Assembly: GCA_022266195.1 (NCBI GenBank)
Contig: WHVY01000009.1
Coordinates: 1,550,001-1,614,000 of the forward strand
DNA: 64,000 bases
Direction of reading: 5' to 3'
From: Tetranychus cinnabarinus
Taxonomy: Eukaryota > Arthropoda > Arachnida > Trombidiformes > Tetranychidae
Positions within the stretch are counted from its first letter, which is position 1, and every line of letters starts with the position of its first letter. The position numbers were made by a program, and so were the translations under genes. The notes beneath the pieces are model-generated. The model worked only from the letters and a program-made list of their open reading frames with translations, ran no database searches and was not told the origin of the DNA. Below, one piece after another: positions 19,618 through 28,746 of this stretch.

Positions 19618-19936
19618 TAAAGAAGAGATAGCTCTCCATAGGATTCAATGAGAAGTCTAGTTAGCGGTCCTCAACTAAAGGCGCTCAAATCAGTCACTTT
19701 TTCAATCTCTTTCAATTTAATTTTAATCTAATTTTTTGGATTACCTTAAAGCGCCCTTGTCAGAGCCACTTTGTAAGCTTCATAAAATTGTATTGAGAGA
19801 AACCTCTTCTCCTTTACTCTTTGGTGAAATGTCAATTCAATATTTCTTCTCTGTTCAGGCATTAAAAAATAAAAACGACTAAAAAACTGCTAACTAGACT
19901 TCTCATTGAATCCTATGGAGAGCTATCTCTTCTTTA
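19618..19936. mobile_element. MITE-like element with 48-bp terminal inverted repeats
   Basis: Positions 19618-19665 and 19889-19936 are perfect inverted repeats of 48 bp (TAAAGAAGAGATAGCTCTCC on the left, ending GTCTAGTTAGC). The outermost bases are TA on both sides, so a TA target duplication, as in Tc1/mariner-type insertions, is likely. The 223-bp interior has no ORF. It is non-autonomous and sits between the 5' flank of one array gene and the 3' flank of the next. Confidence 0.8.
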
Positions 19937-20528
19937 CTCTTTCCATTTCACTCATTTGAACATTCATTTTCTCATTTTGACCGAGCATTTCACCCTTTTG
20001 ACCAAAATAAATCTTTAAGAAGATTAGTTAAAACTCCATTTCCTTCATTTGACTCTCCATTTCAGAATTTGGATTTTTCATTTCAAACAATCGGTTTTGA
20101 CAGTATATGGAATATGATGAAATACTGACAATAGTAATAAATAGTTTTTACATTTCATACATTTGTTTCAATTTTTTATTACAAAATTATAAAATTAATA
20201 AAATAAAATTACCTAATTAGCCATATTTATTCATTGTTATTCCAACTGACCATCTTTCATATCAAACAGAGGTGTAAAGTTTTTAGATCAATGAGTTGTA
20301 AAGGAAAATATTAATCTAGTGTTCAATATATTCAAGTTCAATATTCGCTTGATGTAAAAGTGTTGATAGTGTCAAGGTTATTCTGATTCAACCAAATAGA
20401 TAGGTTCAAGGTAAATGATAATTTTGTATCATTTAATTACAGAAGCAATTTTCCAACTTGATATTCAAAGCTTGAAAAAATTCTGTAGTTCCTTGAGTAA
20501 AGCTTTCGTAAATGTGAGTTCGGCGTCT
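19937..20528. repeat. 3' flank of the 20529 gene
   Basis: Positions 20150-20490 are nearly identical to 2940-3300, the flank of the 3557 gene. Positions 19937-20145 are T-rich with CATTT repeats, and I see no feature in them. Confidence 0.5.
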
Positions 20529-23381
20529 TCAAGGTCCAGCTGATACATGTAACTCACAATATTTGCTGATTGGCATTCCAACTGCTTTTCTATAATTATA
20601 ATTGAAGTGTCCTAATGGAACAGCACTAGGGATGGAATTCACTTTCGATGAAGGTGCTTCTGTTGGATTCATCAATTTATTTGCCAACATTTTAGCAGCT
20701 TCTGTTGGACTACTTGGGGCTAATTGCATTGTAACTCCGACTTCAAAATCATCTTCATCTTTTTCATGCAACATTTTGAACTTAATCTGGTCAATTCTAG
20801 TTTTAGCTTTGTTTCCTTTCTCCAAATCATCAGCTGCAACCCAAATTTCATCTTGAAATTCAATACAAACTGGACAGTCCATTTGTACCAAATTCATTTT
20901 GATTATTGAGATCATTCCAGATGTCAGCTTGAAATCAGATTTGGTTGTTATTGTGTATAAATATTGTAGTTTCTTTGTGATTTGTCCATCTAATAAGTCG
21001 ATATTTGGTGTCGATTTATTTGTCAATGAACTTAAATGTAGTCTATCCACCAGACTTTTGTTTTGTATTATTTTGTCGAGAACTTTTCGTTTGTCGTTAA
21101 TGATATAATACTTGAAGATGCTGGCACATGGTAACTGCTGTTGTTGGACTTCCCTTGCTCTATGAATTTCTCTAAAGTAGGGAACTTCAGCGAGTGTTAA
21201 GTTGTTGATGAAATGATGAGCAGCGTGTGCTTCATACCATGAATTGAATATCAATGTGGCTTCATCATACGACGCTGTGGCAGCGAGTGGAATAACTTTA
21301 CTAAAATATACTATCATTTTAACGATCTGTTCGAGTGATAATTGAACCCAAGACATCCAATTACGAAAATTTGCACCGATAGTTATGTGGAAAATCGCTG
21401 CATTACACTCTTGTTCTTCCGTTCGTAGATAACTTATCCGTTCTATGATTTGCGGTTTAGCGATTGGTTTCGAACTTTCTAATTGGGCCGAAAGAAATGC
21501 TAAATCATAAGCATCGCCAACTAAATCCTGTAAATTGATGGACTCTAGAAGTTCCTTTGAAGGTTTAGCTATTGAAACATCATTTAAGTACTTGAGATCA
21601 GCTAAAAATCTAAGTACTGTTTTCTTTGAATTTTTACAGATTAGTTCATCAGGAAAACCAATCCAAAACTCGCTCAGAACTGGTTTGATGAAAATACATT
21701 CACGATTCCCTAAAATCTTTTTGCATCTTTCCTTGAACTCGATGTGAATATGTTCATTAACTTTTACCACAAGACAGTGAATGCCAAGTTCACTAGTTAA
21801 ACACCAAGGAATTTCAGGCATATATCGATTCATTTTTTCCGTATATTTTTTGTTAAGATTCTCTACGTAGAAGGATTCTAATGGTTTGAAATATCGTGAC
21901 CGCTTTTCTGTAAAAGCATGTTGATAATCAGAAACAGAGTCGAAATGAGCACAATAAATATTTTCATCAAATATAACTTTTTTCGCACCCAAATCGTATA
22001 ACTTCTCAAACAGATTATAAAGTAGTTCCCATTTGGTTGGTTCATATTGCAGCTGGTAAGAAGCCCAAAAACTGTCCCATCGAAAGAATATCTTCCAATC
22101 ATTATCATCGTTGAAATTAGTGTCGGAAACTATTCTTGGTTCTGAAATCATTGTGTTTTTTAAGGTTGCTGATTCCTTTGCAGCTCTCGGTTTAATATCA
22201 GTACTCGGACCGCTGTTAGCATAACGACAGTTACTAGAGCTTTGGTTTTGTGAACTTGCTTGTATATCCTTTTCTGGTTTTGGTTCAGTTGCGTTATCTG
22301 CTCGAGAGATTGCTTCATTTGTGACTTTTTGTGCACAAGATTCAACAGTGTATAAGTTTTCGTGGTAACTTGATGTCAAATCGACCGGTGGATCAGCAAT
22401 GATTGCATCTGGATACATTATTTGAACTTTTGAAAGACAATCTTGTGCATCAGATTTGAATGAAAAGACAATCCAGAGAAATGGTTTCCTTGATAAAATA
22501 CATTGACTGCCTGATTGTTTAGTACAAGCAATACAAAACTTGATAATTTTTGTATTATCGGTTTCCATCGAAATGCTCATCTTGATGAATGTCAATCGTT
22601 TTACTTCCTTATTGTTTTTCATCTTCATAGTCTTATTAGGCTTTATACATTTTAATATTTCAGTTAGAGACGAGTCTAATAACAATTCAGCCTTTAAAAA
22701 GTGTCCATGAAAACGTGACCCATTTAATTGTTCAATGGCTTTTTCAGCATTCCATAAAGTAGGAAATCCAATACAGATTAAATCATCAAATAAAATCGCA
22801 CTCTTTTGGATACTTTCAGCAATCTGACTATTCAAAGTATCCATAACAGACTTGATGTCCATAGTAAGAGGATAGTTTTTGATTGAAATGAAGTACATTG
22901 GTGCACCAGTTGATTTTATCGGCTTTAATACACCATCATTCAACATAAATGCGTAGTCGGCTATTTGATCCAGTTTAGATGAAAATGAATGCGCTAGTCT
23001 AACCAGATGAATTGATACATTATGAAGCTTCTTCAGATCACTCAAAGTTCCATAATAATCAGCATCACCACTTAATAATATAATTGTACAATCTTGTCCA
23101 GCATTTTTAACGAATTTTCTCATTAAATCCAATATTTTAATGTCAGCTGAATCCTTAAATTTATTGTAAGCTTGAACAATATCAACGTCCAGAGCTATTA
23201 ACGGATTGCCAACATTTGCAGGTAATTTATTAACATCACAAACACAAAAGAAAGATATTTCATTCAAATTGTGAGGTTTAATTATAGTTGATCGAATCAG
23301 ATTAACGATTGAGTTAGCTGATTGTCCTCTTGGTATTCCAACATTTTGAATATCCCAAAACACAGCACAAGGTTTAGCCAT
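20529..23381 (-). CDS. NYN-domain, RRM-like repeat protein (array copy H), best reference copy
   Basis: 950 residues in one exon. NYN domain 1-150 with D10 and N13 in FWDIQN, D77/D80 in DSAD, D106/D108 in SGDADYY and the strand FFCVCD, as in MARF1/limkain-b1. RRM-like modules: 1 at 160-233 (ICIGFPTLWNAEKAIEQLNG), 2 at 262-332 (FLWIVFSFKSDA), 3 at 428-502 (KKVIFDENIYCAHFDS), 4 at 532-600 (FWIGFPDEL), 5 at 662-735 (IPLAATASYDEATLIFNSWY), 6 at 803-880 (IEFQDEIWVAADDLEKG). Residues 333-427 form a Ser/Asn/Lys-rich linker. Residues 605-650 hold a strongly conserved LLESINLQDLVGDAYDLAFL module of unknown role. YYIINDKRKVL (758-768) and the PLGHFNYNYRKAVGM tail (922-936) are family signatures. No signal peptide or membrane segment is seen. 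Expected to be a cytoplasmic RNA-decay factor. Confidence 0.85.
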   Translation of the reverse strand: MAKPCAVFWDIQNVGIPRGQSANSIVNLIRSTIIKPHNLNEISFFCVCDVNKLPANVGNPLIALDVDIVQAYNKFKDSADIKILDLMRKFVKNAGQDCTIILLSGDADYYGTLSDLKKLHNVSIHLVRLAHSFSSKLDQIADYAFMLNDGVLKPIKSTGAPMYFISIKNYPLTMDIKSVMDTLNSQIAESIQKSAILFDDLICIGFPTLWNAEKAIEQLNGSRFHGHFLKAELLLDSSLTEILKCIKPNKTMKMKNNKEVKRLTFIKMSISMETDNTKIIKFCIACTKQSGSQCILSRKPFLWIVFSFKSDAQDCLSKVQIMYPDAIIADPPVDLTSSYHENLYTVESCAQKVTNEAISRADNATEPKPEKDIQASSQNQSSSNCRYANSGPSTDIKPRAAKESATLKNTMISEPRIVSDTNFNDDNDWKIFFRWDSFWASYQLQYEPTKWELLYNLFEKLYDLGAKKVIFDENIYCAHFDSVSDYQHAFTEKRSRYFKPLESFYVENLNKKYTEKMNRYMPEIPWCLTSELGIHCLVVKVNEHIHIEFKERCKKILGNRECIFIKPVLSEFWIGFPDELICKNSKKTVLRFLADLKYLNDVSIAKPSKELLESINLQDLVGDAYDLAFLSAQLESSKPIAKPQIIERISYLRTEEQECNAAIFHITIGANFRNWMSWVQLSLEQIVKMIVYFSKVIPLAATASYDEATLIFNSWYEAHAAHHFINNLTLAEVPYFREIHRAREVQQQQLPCASIFKYYIINDKRKVLDKIIQNKSLVDRLHLSSLTNKSTPNIDLLDGQITKKLQYLYTITTKSDFKLTSGMISIIKMNLVQMDCPVCIEFQDEIWVAADDLEKGNKAKTRIDQIKFKMLHEKDEDDFEVGVTMQLAPSSPTEAAKMLANKLMNPTEAPSSKVNSIPSAVPLGHFNYNYRKAVGMPISKYCELHVSAGP

Positions 23382-24155
23382 TTTAGCTTAAAATACTTGA
23401 TACATAAAAATTCAATGCTTGTTCTTATTCAATCAGCTTTATTGGGTTCAATGAAGAGGCATTAATTGAAAAATAACTTTATCGTAGCATCTAATCATCT
23501 GGTTACAATTATGATAGATACAGTCTGTAGCTATGGGTGAGTCATGTACATTGAACTATGCTAACTGCAAGTGTAAGTGAACTGAGCCATCATTTTTTTA
23601 AATCTTATCAGTTGAAGATGAAAATGTACATTGTATTTTCGAATCGAAATGTAGCTTTTTCTCATGCTATTTATAAACGAAAATATCGATAAATTTTCTG
23701 TGATCTAACCACAGTATCCACAATACGCGAATAGCTGAAGAATAGTCTAAGAATGGCTTTTTTTCCAAGTAGTTAATATTCACAATCCATGATTTTTTTA
23801 AATGAGTGATAAAATTTCCTGATTTGCGAGAGAATCGTTAAAAATATGCTAATTTTTGGCATTTTACAGAAGACAGGCCCGAGTCTAACCTTTGTCTCAA
23901 AATATTAATATGATAGCTCAAAATTTGATATGATCCGATTTTTAGGAATCAAAATCGATAAAAGTTGTATGTTTTTCACCATTTAATAAGTTTCTAACAA
24001 GTGTATTTTTTTGCTGTAACACTTGAAATATTTCTAGTCAAATCTTTATTCTAGTTGATTGCTATTGTTATATTTATAAATTACTGGCTCATCAATGATG
24101 TTAAAATAACGCTTGGACCCGAAGTAACATGAAGTATTCGTCAAAAAACATTTAT
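23382..24155. repeat. Spacer between copies H and I, intact version
   Basis: The first 130 bp are the upstream flank of the 20529 gene (TGAAGAGGCATTAATTG, TTATCGTAGCATCTAATCAT). Positions 23510-24110 recur at 6360-7200 and 12770-13160. TTTATT at 24149-24154 (AATAAA on the minus strand) is immediately past the stop of the 24156 gene and may be its poly(A) signal. Confidence 0.55.
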
Positions 24156-27100
24156 TCATTCAGAGTTTAAAAGATTTCTTTTAAAAATAGATGAGTTTAA
24201 ATGACAGTAGTTTTCGATTGTCATTCCTACTGCTTCTCTGTAACAATAATTAAAGTGTCCTAAAGGGACATACGAGTGAATATAGCCATTGACCACATTT
24301 CTCTTTTCATCACTAACTTGCTTTTCACTTGGCATCCTTTCAGAGATCATTAAGGCAACGCTTAAAGGAACACCGTCCATAGAACTCATTCGATCTTTTA
24401 CTTCAACTCCAATAGTTATATCATGTTTGTCTTTCTCATGTAATAACCTGAACTTTAACTTACCAATTCTAACCTTTACTTTGTTTCCTTTCTTTAAATC
24501 ATCAAACCCAACCCAAATTTTATCTTCGAATTCAATACAAGTTGGACAGTCCATTTGTACCAAATTCATTTTGATTATTGAGATCATAGAAGGAGTAAAT
24601 TTTGATCCAGTTTCGGGTGAAATCACGAGTAAATATTGTAGATTCTTCATGATGACTCTGTCGGAAGCATAAATATTAAACAAAGATTTGTCATCTTGAG
24701 TTGGACTGACCATTGTCGAGGTTTCGTTAATTTCATTGAATTCATTTTTGTTTTGAATAATTTTCTCGAGTATCTTTCGTTGATCATTAATGATATAGTA
24801 CTCAGATGCTGTGAACCATTCATTAGCTGGTTTCTCCATTTGTGATGCTTTGGGTAGCGATTGCCAATAACAGACTTCATCATACCTTAAATTATTGATG
24901 AAATGACATGCTGTGTTTGCTTCAACCCATGAATTGAAAATGAAATCAACCTGCCTCATTGATGCTATTCCAGCAATGGGTATAACTTTGGCAAACTTGA
25001 TCAGGAGTTTGATTATTTGGGAAAGGTTCAACTGAGACCAACCAATCCAGCGCATAAATCCACCTTCGACTTGCACGTAACTCAATCTCTTATCCGGTTC
25101 AAGGCACGAATCCATGATCTGAAGTATTTGTGACTTCTCATTCAACTCTTGACCTAAATGAAATTCATTTGAAAGAAATGCTAAATCATAAGCATCTCCA
25201 ACCAAATCGTCAAGAACAATTGATTCCAAAAGCTCTTTCGAAGGCTTAGCCTTTTCAACAGATTTGTATGGATACTGCAATAACCTCAGTACATGTCTAC
25301 ATGAATCTTCACAAATAACTGCATCAGGAAAACCTATCCAGATCTCTTCTGAGAGCGATTTGATGAAAATGCATTCACGATTCCCTAAAAAGCCTTTGCT
25401 TTCATCAATAAAGTTTGAGTGAAATTCATCAGCTAATTTAATTAAAATGCAATGTAAGTCAAGCTCTTGACTCAAACACCAAGGATTGCTAGAAGGATAA
25501 AAAATCATTTTTTTCGTAATTTGCTGTTCAAGTGAATCAACATTTAAGATTCTTAAACCTCGCAAATCAAGTGAATCCTTCTTGTCAAGCATTTGTTGAT
25601 AACTTTTTTTGGAATCGAAGTGCAAACAGAATATATTTCTATCGAAAATGACTTTTTTAGCTCCTAAATCGTATGATTTCTCAAACAGATTATAAAGTAA
25701 AGACCACTTAGTTGATAGATTCGGTTTAACAGGAGATTCACAGTGAAAAAACATTTTAAAATTGGATTTCACTTGTGAGACTGATGAAGAAACGGGTAAC
25801 TCGTGCTTTATGACACTTCTTGATTCAGATGATTTGGCTGCATCAATGATCGTATTCTTAATATTATTTTTTTCAGACTTGATGTTAAATATTTGATTAA
25901 CTTGACTTACTGAATATGCATCCAGTGCCTTTATTTTTAACGCTTTCAAAGGAGTTTCAACTTCAGTATTTCGGACTATCGTTTCCTGTGCTTTTTCATC
26001 TATCTTTGGAATATTATTCAAGGCATTGACGACCTGATCACAAGGTTTAACGGAGTAATTATTATCTGAACCTGGTAAAGGCAAGTCACACCGTGGACAA
26101 AGAGCAGTATTACTTGTAATGTCTACTTTTTTAGCTACAGATACGAAAGTTTGTTCGTCAAAAAACTTGACAGCGTAAGGATTATCTAAACATGGTAAAG
26201 TCAGATCTGAAGGTGGCTCAGAAATGACTGCATCTGGATATAAAATTTGGACTTTTAAAAGACAATTTTGTGCATCGAATTTGCATGAGAAGACAATCCA
26301 AAAAAAGGATTTCCTGGATAAAATACACTGACTACCTGATTCTGCAGCACAAGCGATACAAAATTTTATAATTTTGCTATCATCGGGTTTACTAGAATTG
26401 CTCATCTTGATGAATGTCAACTGTTTAAGTTCACAACATTTATTAGTTTTAGTACACTTACTCTTTTCAATCTTGATGCTTTTTAAAATATCAGTTAAAG
26501 GTGAATCATTTATCAGTTCAGCCTTTAAAAATTTTTCATGATATTGACATCCATTTAGCTGTTCGATGGCCTTTTCAGCAAGACTCAAAGAAGGAAACCC
26601 AATACAAATTAAATTACCGTAGAGGATGGCACTATTTTCAATACTTCCATGGGCGATGTCATTCAATTCATTCATAACTTGATTACTGTTAGCTATCAGA
26701 GAATAACTATTGACTGATATGAAATATTTTGGTGCACCAGTTGATTTAATCAACTTTAATACACCATCATTCAAAATGAATGTGTAATCAGATATTTCAT
26801 CAAGTTTAGGTGACCAGGAATTAACGCGTCTAATAAGATGAATTGATACATTATGAAGCTTCTTTAGATCACTCAAAGTACCATAATAATCAGCATCACC
26901 ACTCAACAATATAATTGTACAATCTTGTCCAGAAAATTTAACAAATTTTCGCATCAAATCCATTATTACAATGTCAGCTGAATTTTTAACTCCATTATAC
27001 GCTTGGACAATATCAACATCCAGAGCTATTAATGAATGTCCAACGTTTGCAGGTAATCTGTGAACATCACAGATACAAAAGAAAAAGATTTCATTTAAAT

Positions 27101-27215
27101 TGTAAGGTTTAATTATAGTTGACCGAATCTGATTGATGATAGAAGCAACTGATTGTCCTTTTGGCACACCGATGTTTTCAATGTCCCAAAACACAGCACA
27201 AGGTTTAGCCATCAT
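24156..27215 (-). CDS. NYN-domain, RRM-like repeat protein (array copy I), NYN site intact, longest copy
   Basis: 1019 residues. Two tandem ATGs (27215 and 27212) precede AKPCAVFWDIEN, and the second matches the family start. The NYN set is complete (FWDIEN, NSADIVIMDLM, SGDADYYGTL). Modules 1-6 and the PLGHFNYCYREAVGM tail are present. The module 2/3 linker is the longest in the array (about residues 335-490). It contains an internal duplication: DLTLPCLDNPYAVK and DLPLPGSDNNYSVK, about 35 residues apart, with a CPRC between them. That is too little to call a zinc site. The gene forms a unit with the 20529 gene, since relics of the same pair occur twice to the left. Likely an active RNase with RNA-binding modules. 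Confidence 0.82.
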   Translation of the reverse strand: MMAKPCAVFWDIENIGVPKGQSVASIINQIRSTIIKPYNLNEIFFFCICDVHRLPANVGHSLIALDVDIVQAYNGVKNSADIVIMDLMRKFVKFSGQDCTIILLSGDADYYGTLSDLKKLHNVSIHLIRRVNSWSPKLDEISDYTFILNDGVLKLIKSTGAPKYFISVNSYSLIANSNQVMNELNDIAHGSIENSAILYGNLICIGFPSLSLAEKAIEQLNGCQYHEKFLKAELINDSPLTDILKSIKIEKSKCTKTNKCCELKQLTFIKMSNSSKPDDSKIIKFCIACAAESGSQCILSRKSFFWIVFSCKFDAQNCLLKVQILYPDAVISEPPSDLTLPCLDNPYAVKFFDEQTFVSVAKKVDITSNTALCPRCDLPLPGSDNNYSVKPCDQVVNALNNIPKIDEKAQETIVRNTEVETPLKALKIKALDAYSVSQVNQIFNIKSEKNNIKNTIIDAAKSSESRSVIKHELPVSSSVSQVKSNFKMFFHCESPVKPNLSTKWSLLYNLFEKSYDLGAKKVIFDRNIFCLHFDSKKSYQQMLDKKDSLDLRGLRILNVDSLEQQITKKMIFYPSSNPWCLSQELDLHCILIKLADEFHSNFIDESKGFLGNRECIFIKSLSEEIWIGFPDAVICEDSCRHVLRLLQYPYKSVEKAKPSKELLESIVLDDLVGDAYDLAFLSNEFHLGQELNEKSQILQIMDSCLEPDKRLSYVQVEGGFMRWIGWSQLNLSQIIKLLIKFAKVIPIAGIASMRQVDFIFNSWVEANTACHFINNLRYDEVCYWQSLPKASQMEKPANEWFTASEYYIINDQRKILEKIIQNKNEFNEINETSTMVSPTQDDKSLFNIYASDRVIMKNLQYLLVISPETGSKFTPSMISIIKMNLVQMDCPTCIEFEDKIWVGFDDLKKGNKVKVRIGKLKFRLLHEKDKHDITIGVEVKDRMSSMDGVPLSVALMISERMPSEKQVSDEKRNVVNGYIHSYVPLGHFNYCYREAVGMTIENYCHLNSSIFKRNLLNSE

Positions 27216-28746
27216 TATAACAATAGTATGTATTGCAGTTAATTCTGGAAGTTGATCAAGAAATGAATATATTAATACAATGCAAATTAAACTTAATTGT
27301 ATGATTTGGACATTAACTTCTGCAACAATGAATAGATTTTTCGCACAATGATTGAGCTATTAACACATTAATTAAAAGAAAGTTGATAACTGATGTTTTT
27401 AACCGTAGATTGGCTACTAAAAGGTTGGAATTCAATCAGTGAATTTTCATTATTATCACATGTGATTAAGTAAAATAAAATAAAAGGGTGGGCACTTTTA
27501 TTTGCACAATTTTATCACGTATAACTTTTGGCGTATTGACTGTAATATATTGAAATAATAATAATAATTGCGTCATATTATTTAACTCTTGCTCTTCAAT
27601 TATTGATGCCATCTCTATTGTTTTATGTTACCTACAACTAAAGTGAGGTCAATTTGAAAATGGCTGAATGAAAGTTCCATTTTGAATTATGAATTTCTCA
27701 TTTTGAAATGAAATGTAAAAGGGCATGAATTGAAACCTAATTGAATATTTAGCGGGTGCAGTAAAGACGCTAACTTGCACTATCACTGAATCAATTCTTG
27801 ATATTTTAAATATGACCATGGCAACCACCTAATAATGAATAAACCTGATTATTGGCAAAATATGGTCTCTAGTGCTGTTAGGTTCGGTCAATTTTCGATT
27901 TTGCTTTCTACAGTACAAAAAATTCAGCTCAATTTTCAAAGATTTTATTGTATAAATTGAATTAAATTGATAGAAACAACTAGAATCTTAAATCTATTGA
28001 CGGTAAAGGTTTGTAGCATAATATTGTGACAATGAATTATCAAAAGATAAAAAACATAACATCGATGTATGGTTCAAAATTTTTTTAACCTATTGTAATA
28101 TTGAATAATGGCAAAATGAATTGAATAGAATGATCGATTGACTAAACTAGTACTATTGTCTCCGTCTTGCAAGTATAAACTTGACGATTCCAGCTGAATT
28201 ATCTAACCTGCCATATTCATTGATTGTTGTTCCAACTGCTTTTTTGATTTGCTTTATAACTTGTCAGTACATTCTATTCTAATTGCTTGTTCATACAAAA
28301 AAGCAAAGCTTGCTCCTTCAGGAAACTTGGAGATTTGATATCGATAAGTTTAAGATTAATGCATGAAAATTTACATAAAATGGATAGACAAGACTTTCAA
28401 AGGTAATATAACAAAAATTGACACTTTTATTATTTAACTGTGCTTTTCCTTTATTGTGTAGTTTGAGGCAGTCAATTGTATTCCGGTCAACGAGTTGGGT
28501 AGTCATAGACGTTCATAAGGGAAAATATTCAATTCGGACGCCAGGTATGCCATTTGAATAAATCAATTTTGATTCGAATTAAATTTCATGTTTATTTGCG
28601 GAATACTTTCTCACGATGTTGAGATTTAATGATGTTCCATAAGGCGAAAACTTTCATGAACTAATATCTCCCTGTGTGAGTAACAAAAATAATAGAGTAA
28701 TAAAATTTAACAAAATTTAATCTATTGAATATAATTCTAATATGAT
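27216..28746. other. 5' flank of copy I, unrecognised spacer, 3' flank of copy J
   Basis: Positions 27216-27400 resemble the upstream flank of the 16447 gene. Positions 27826-28250 match 34135-34620 (AGGTTTGT.GCATAATATTGTGA, GATAAAAAACATA, TTGTCTCCGTCTTGCAAGTATAAA). Positions 28320-28746 are the standard array 3' flank (ATGTTCCATAAGGCGAAAACTTTCATG, TCTCCCTGTGTGAG). I see nothing recognisable at 27400-27825 except a CATTTTGAAATGAAATG run. The 62-codon ORF at 28318-28506 is not supported. Confidence 0.4.
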
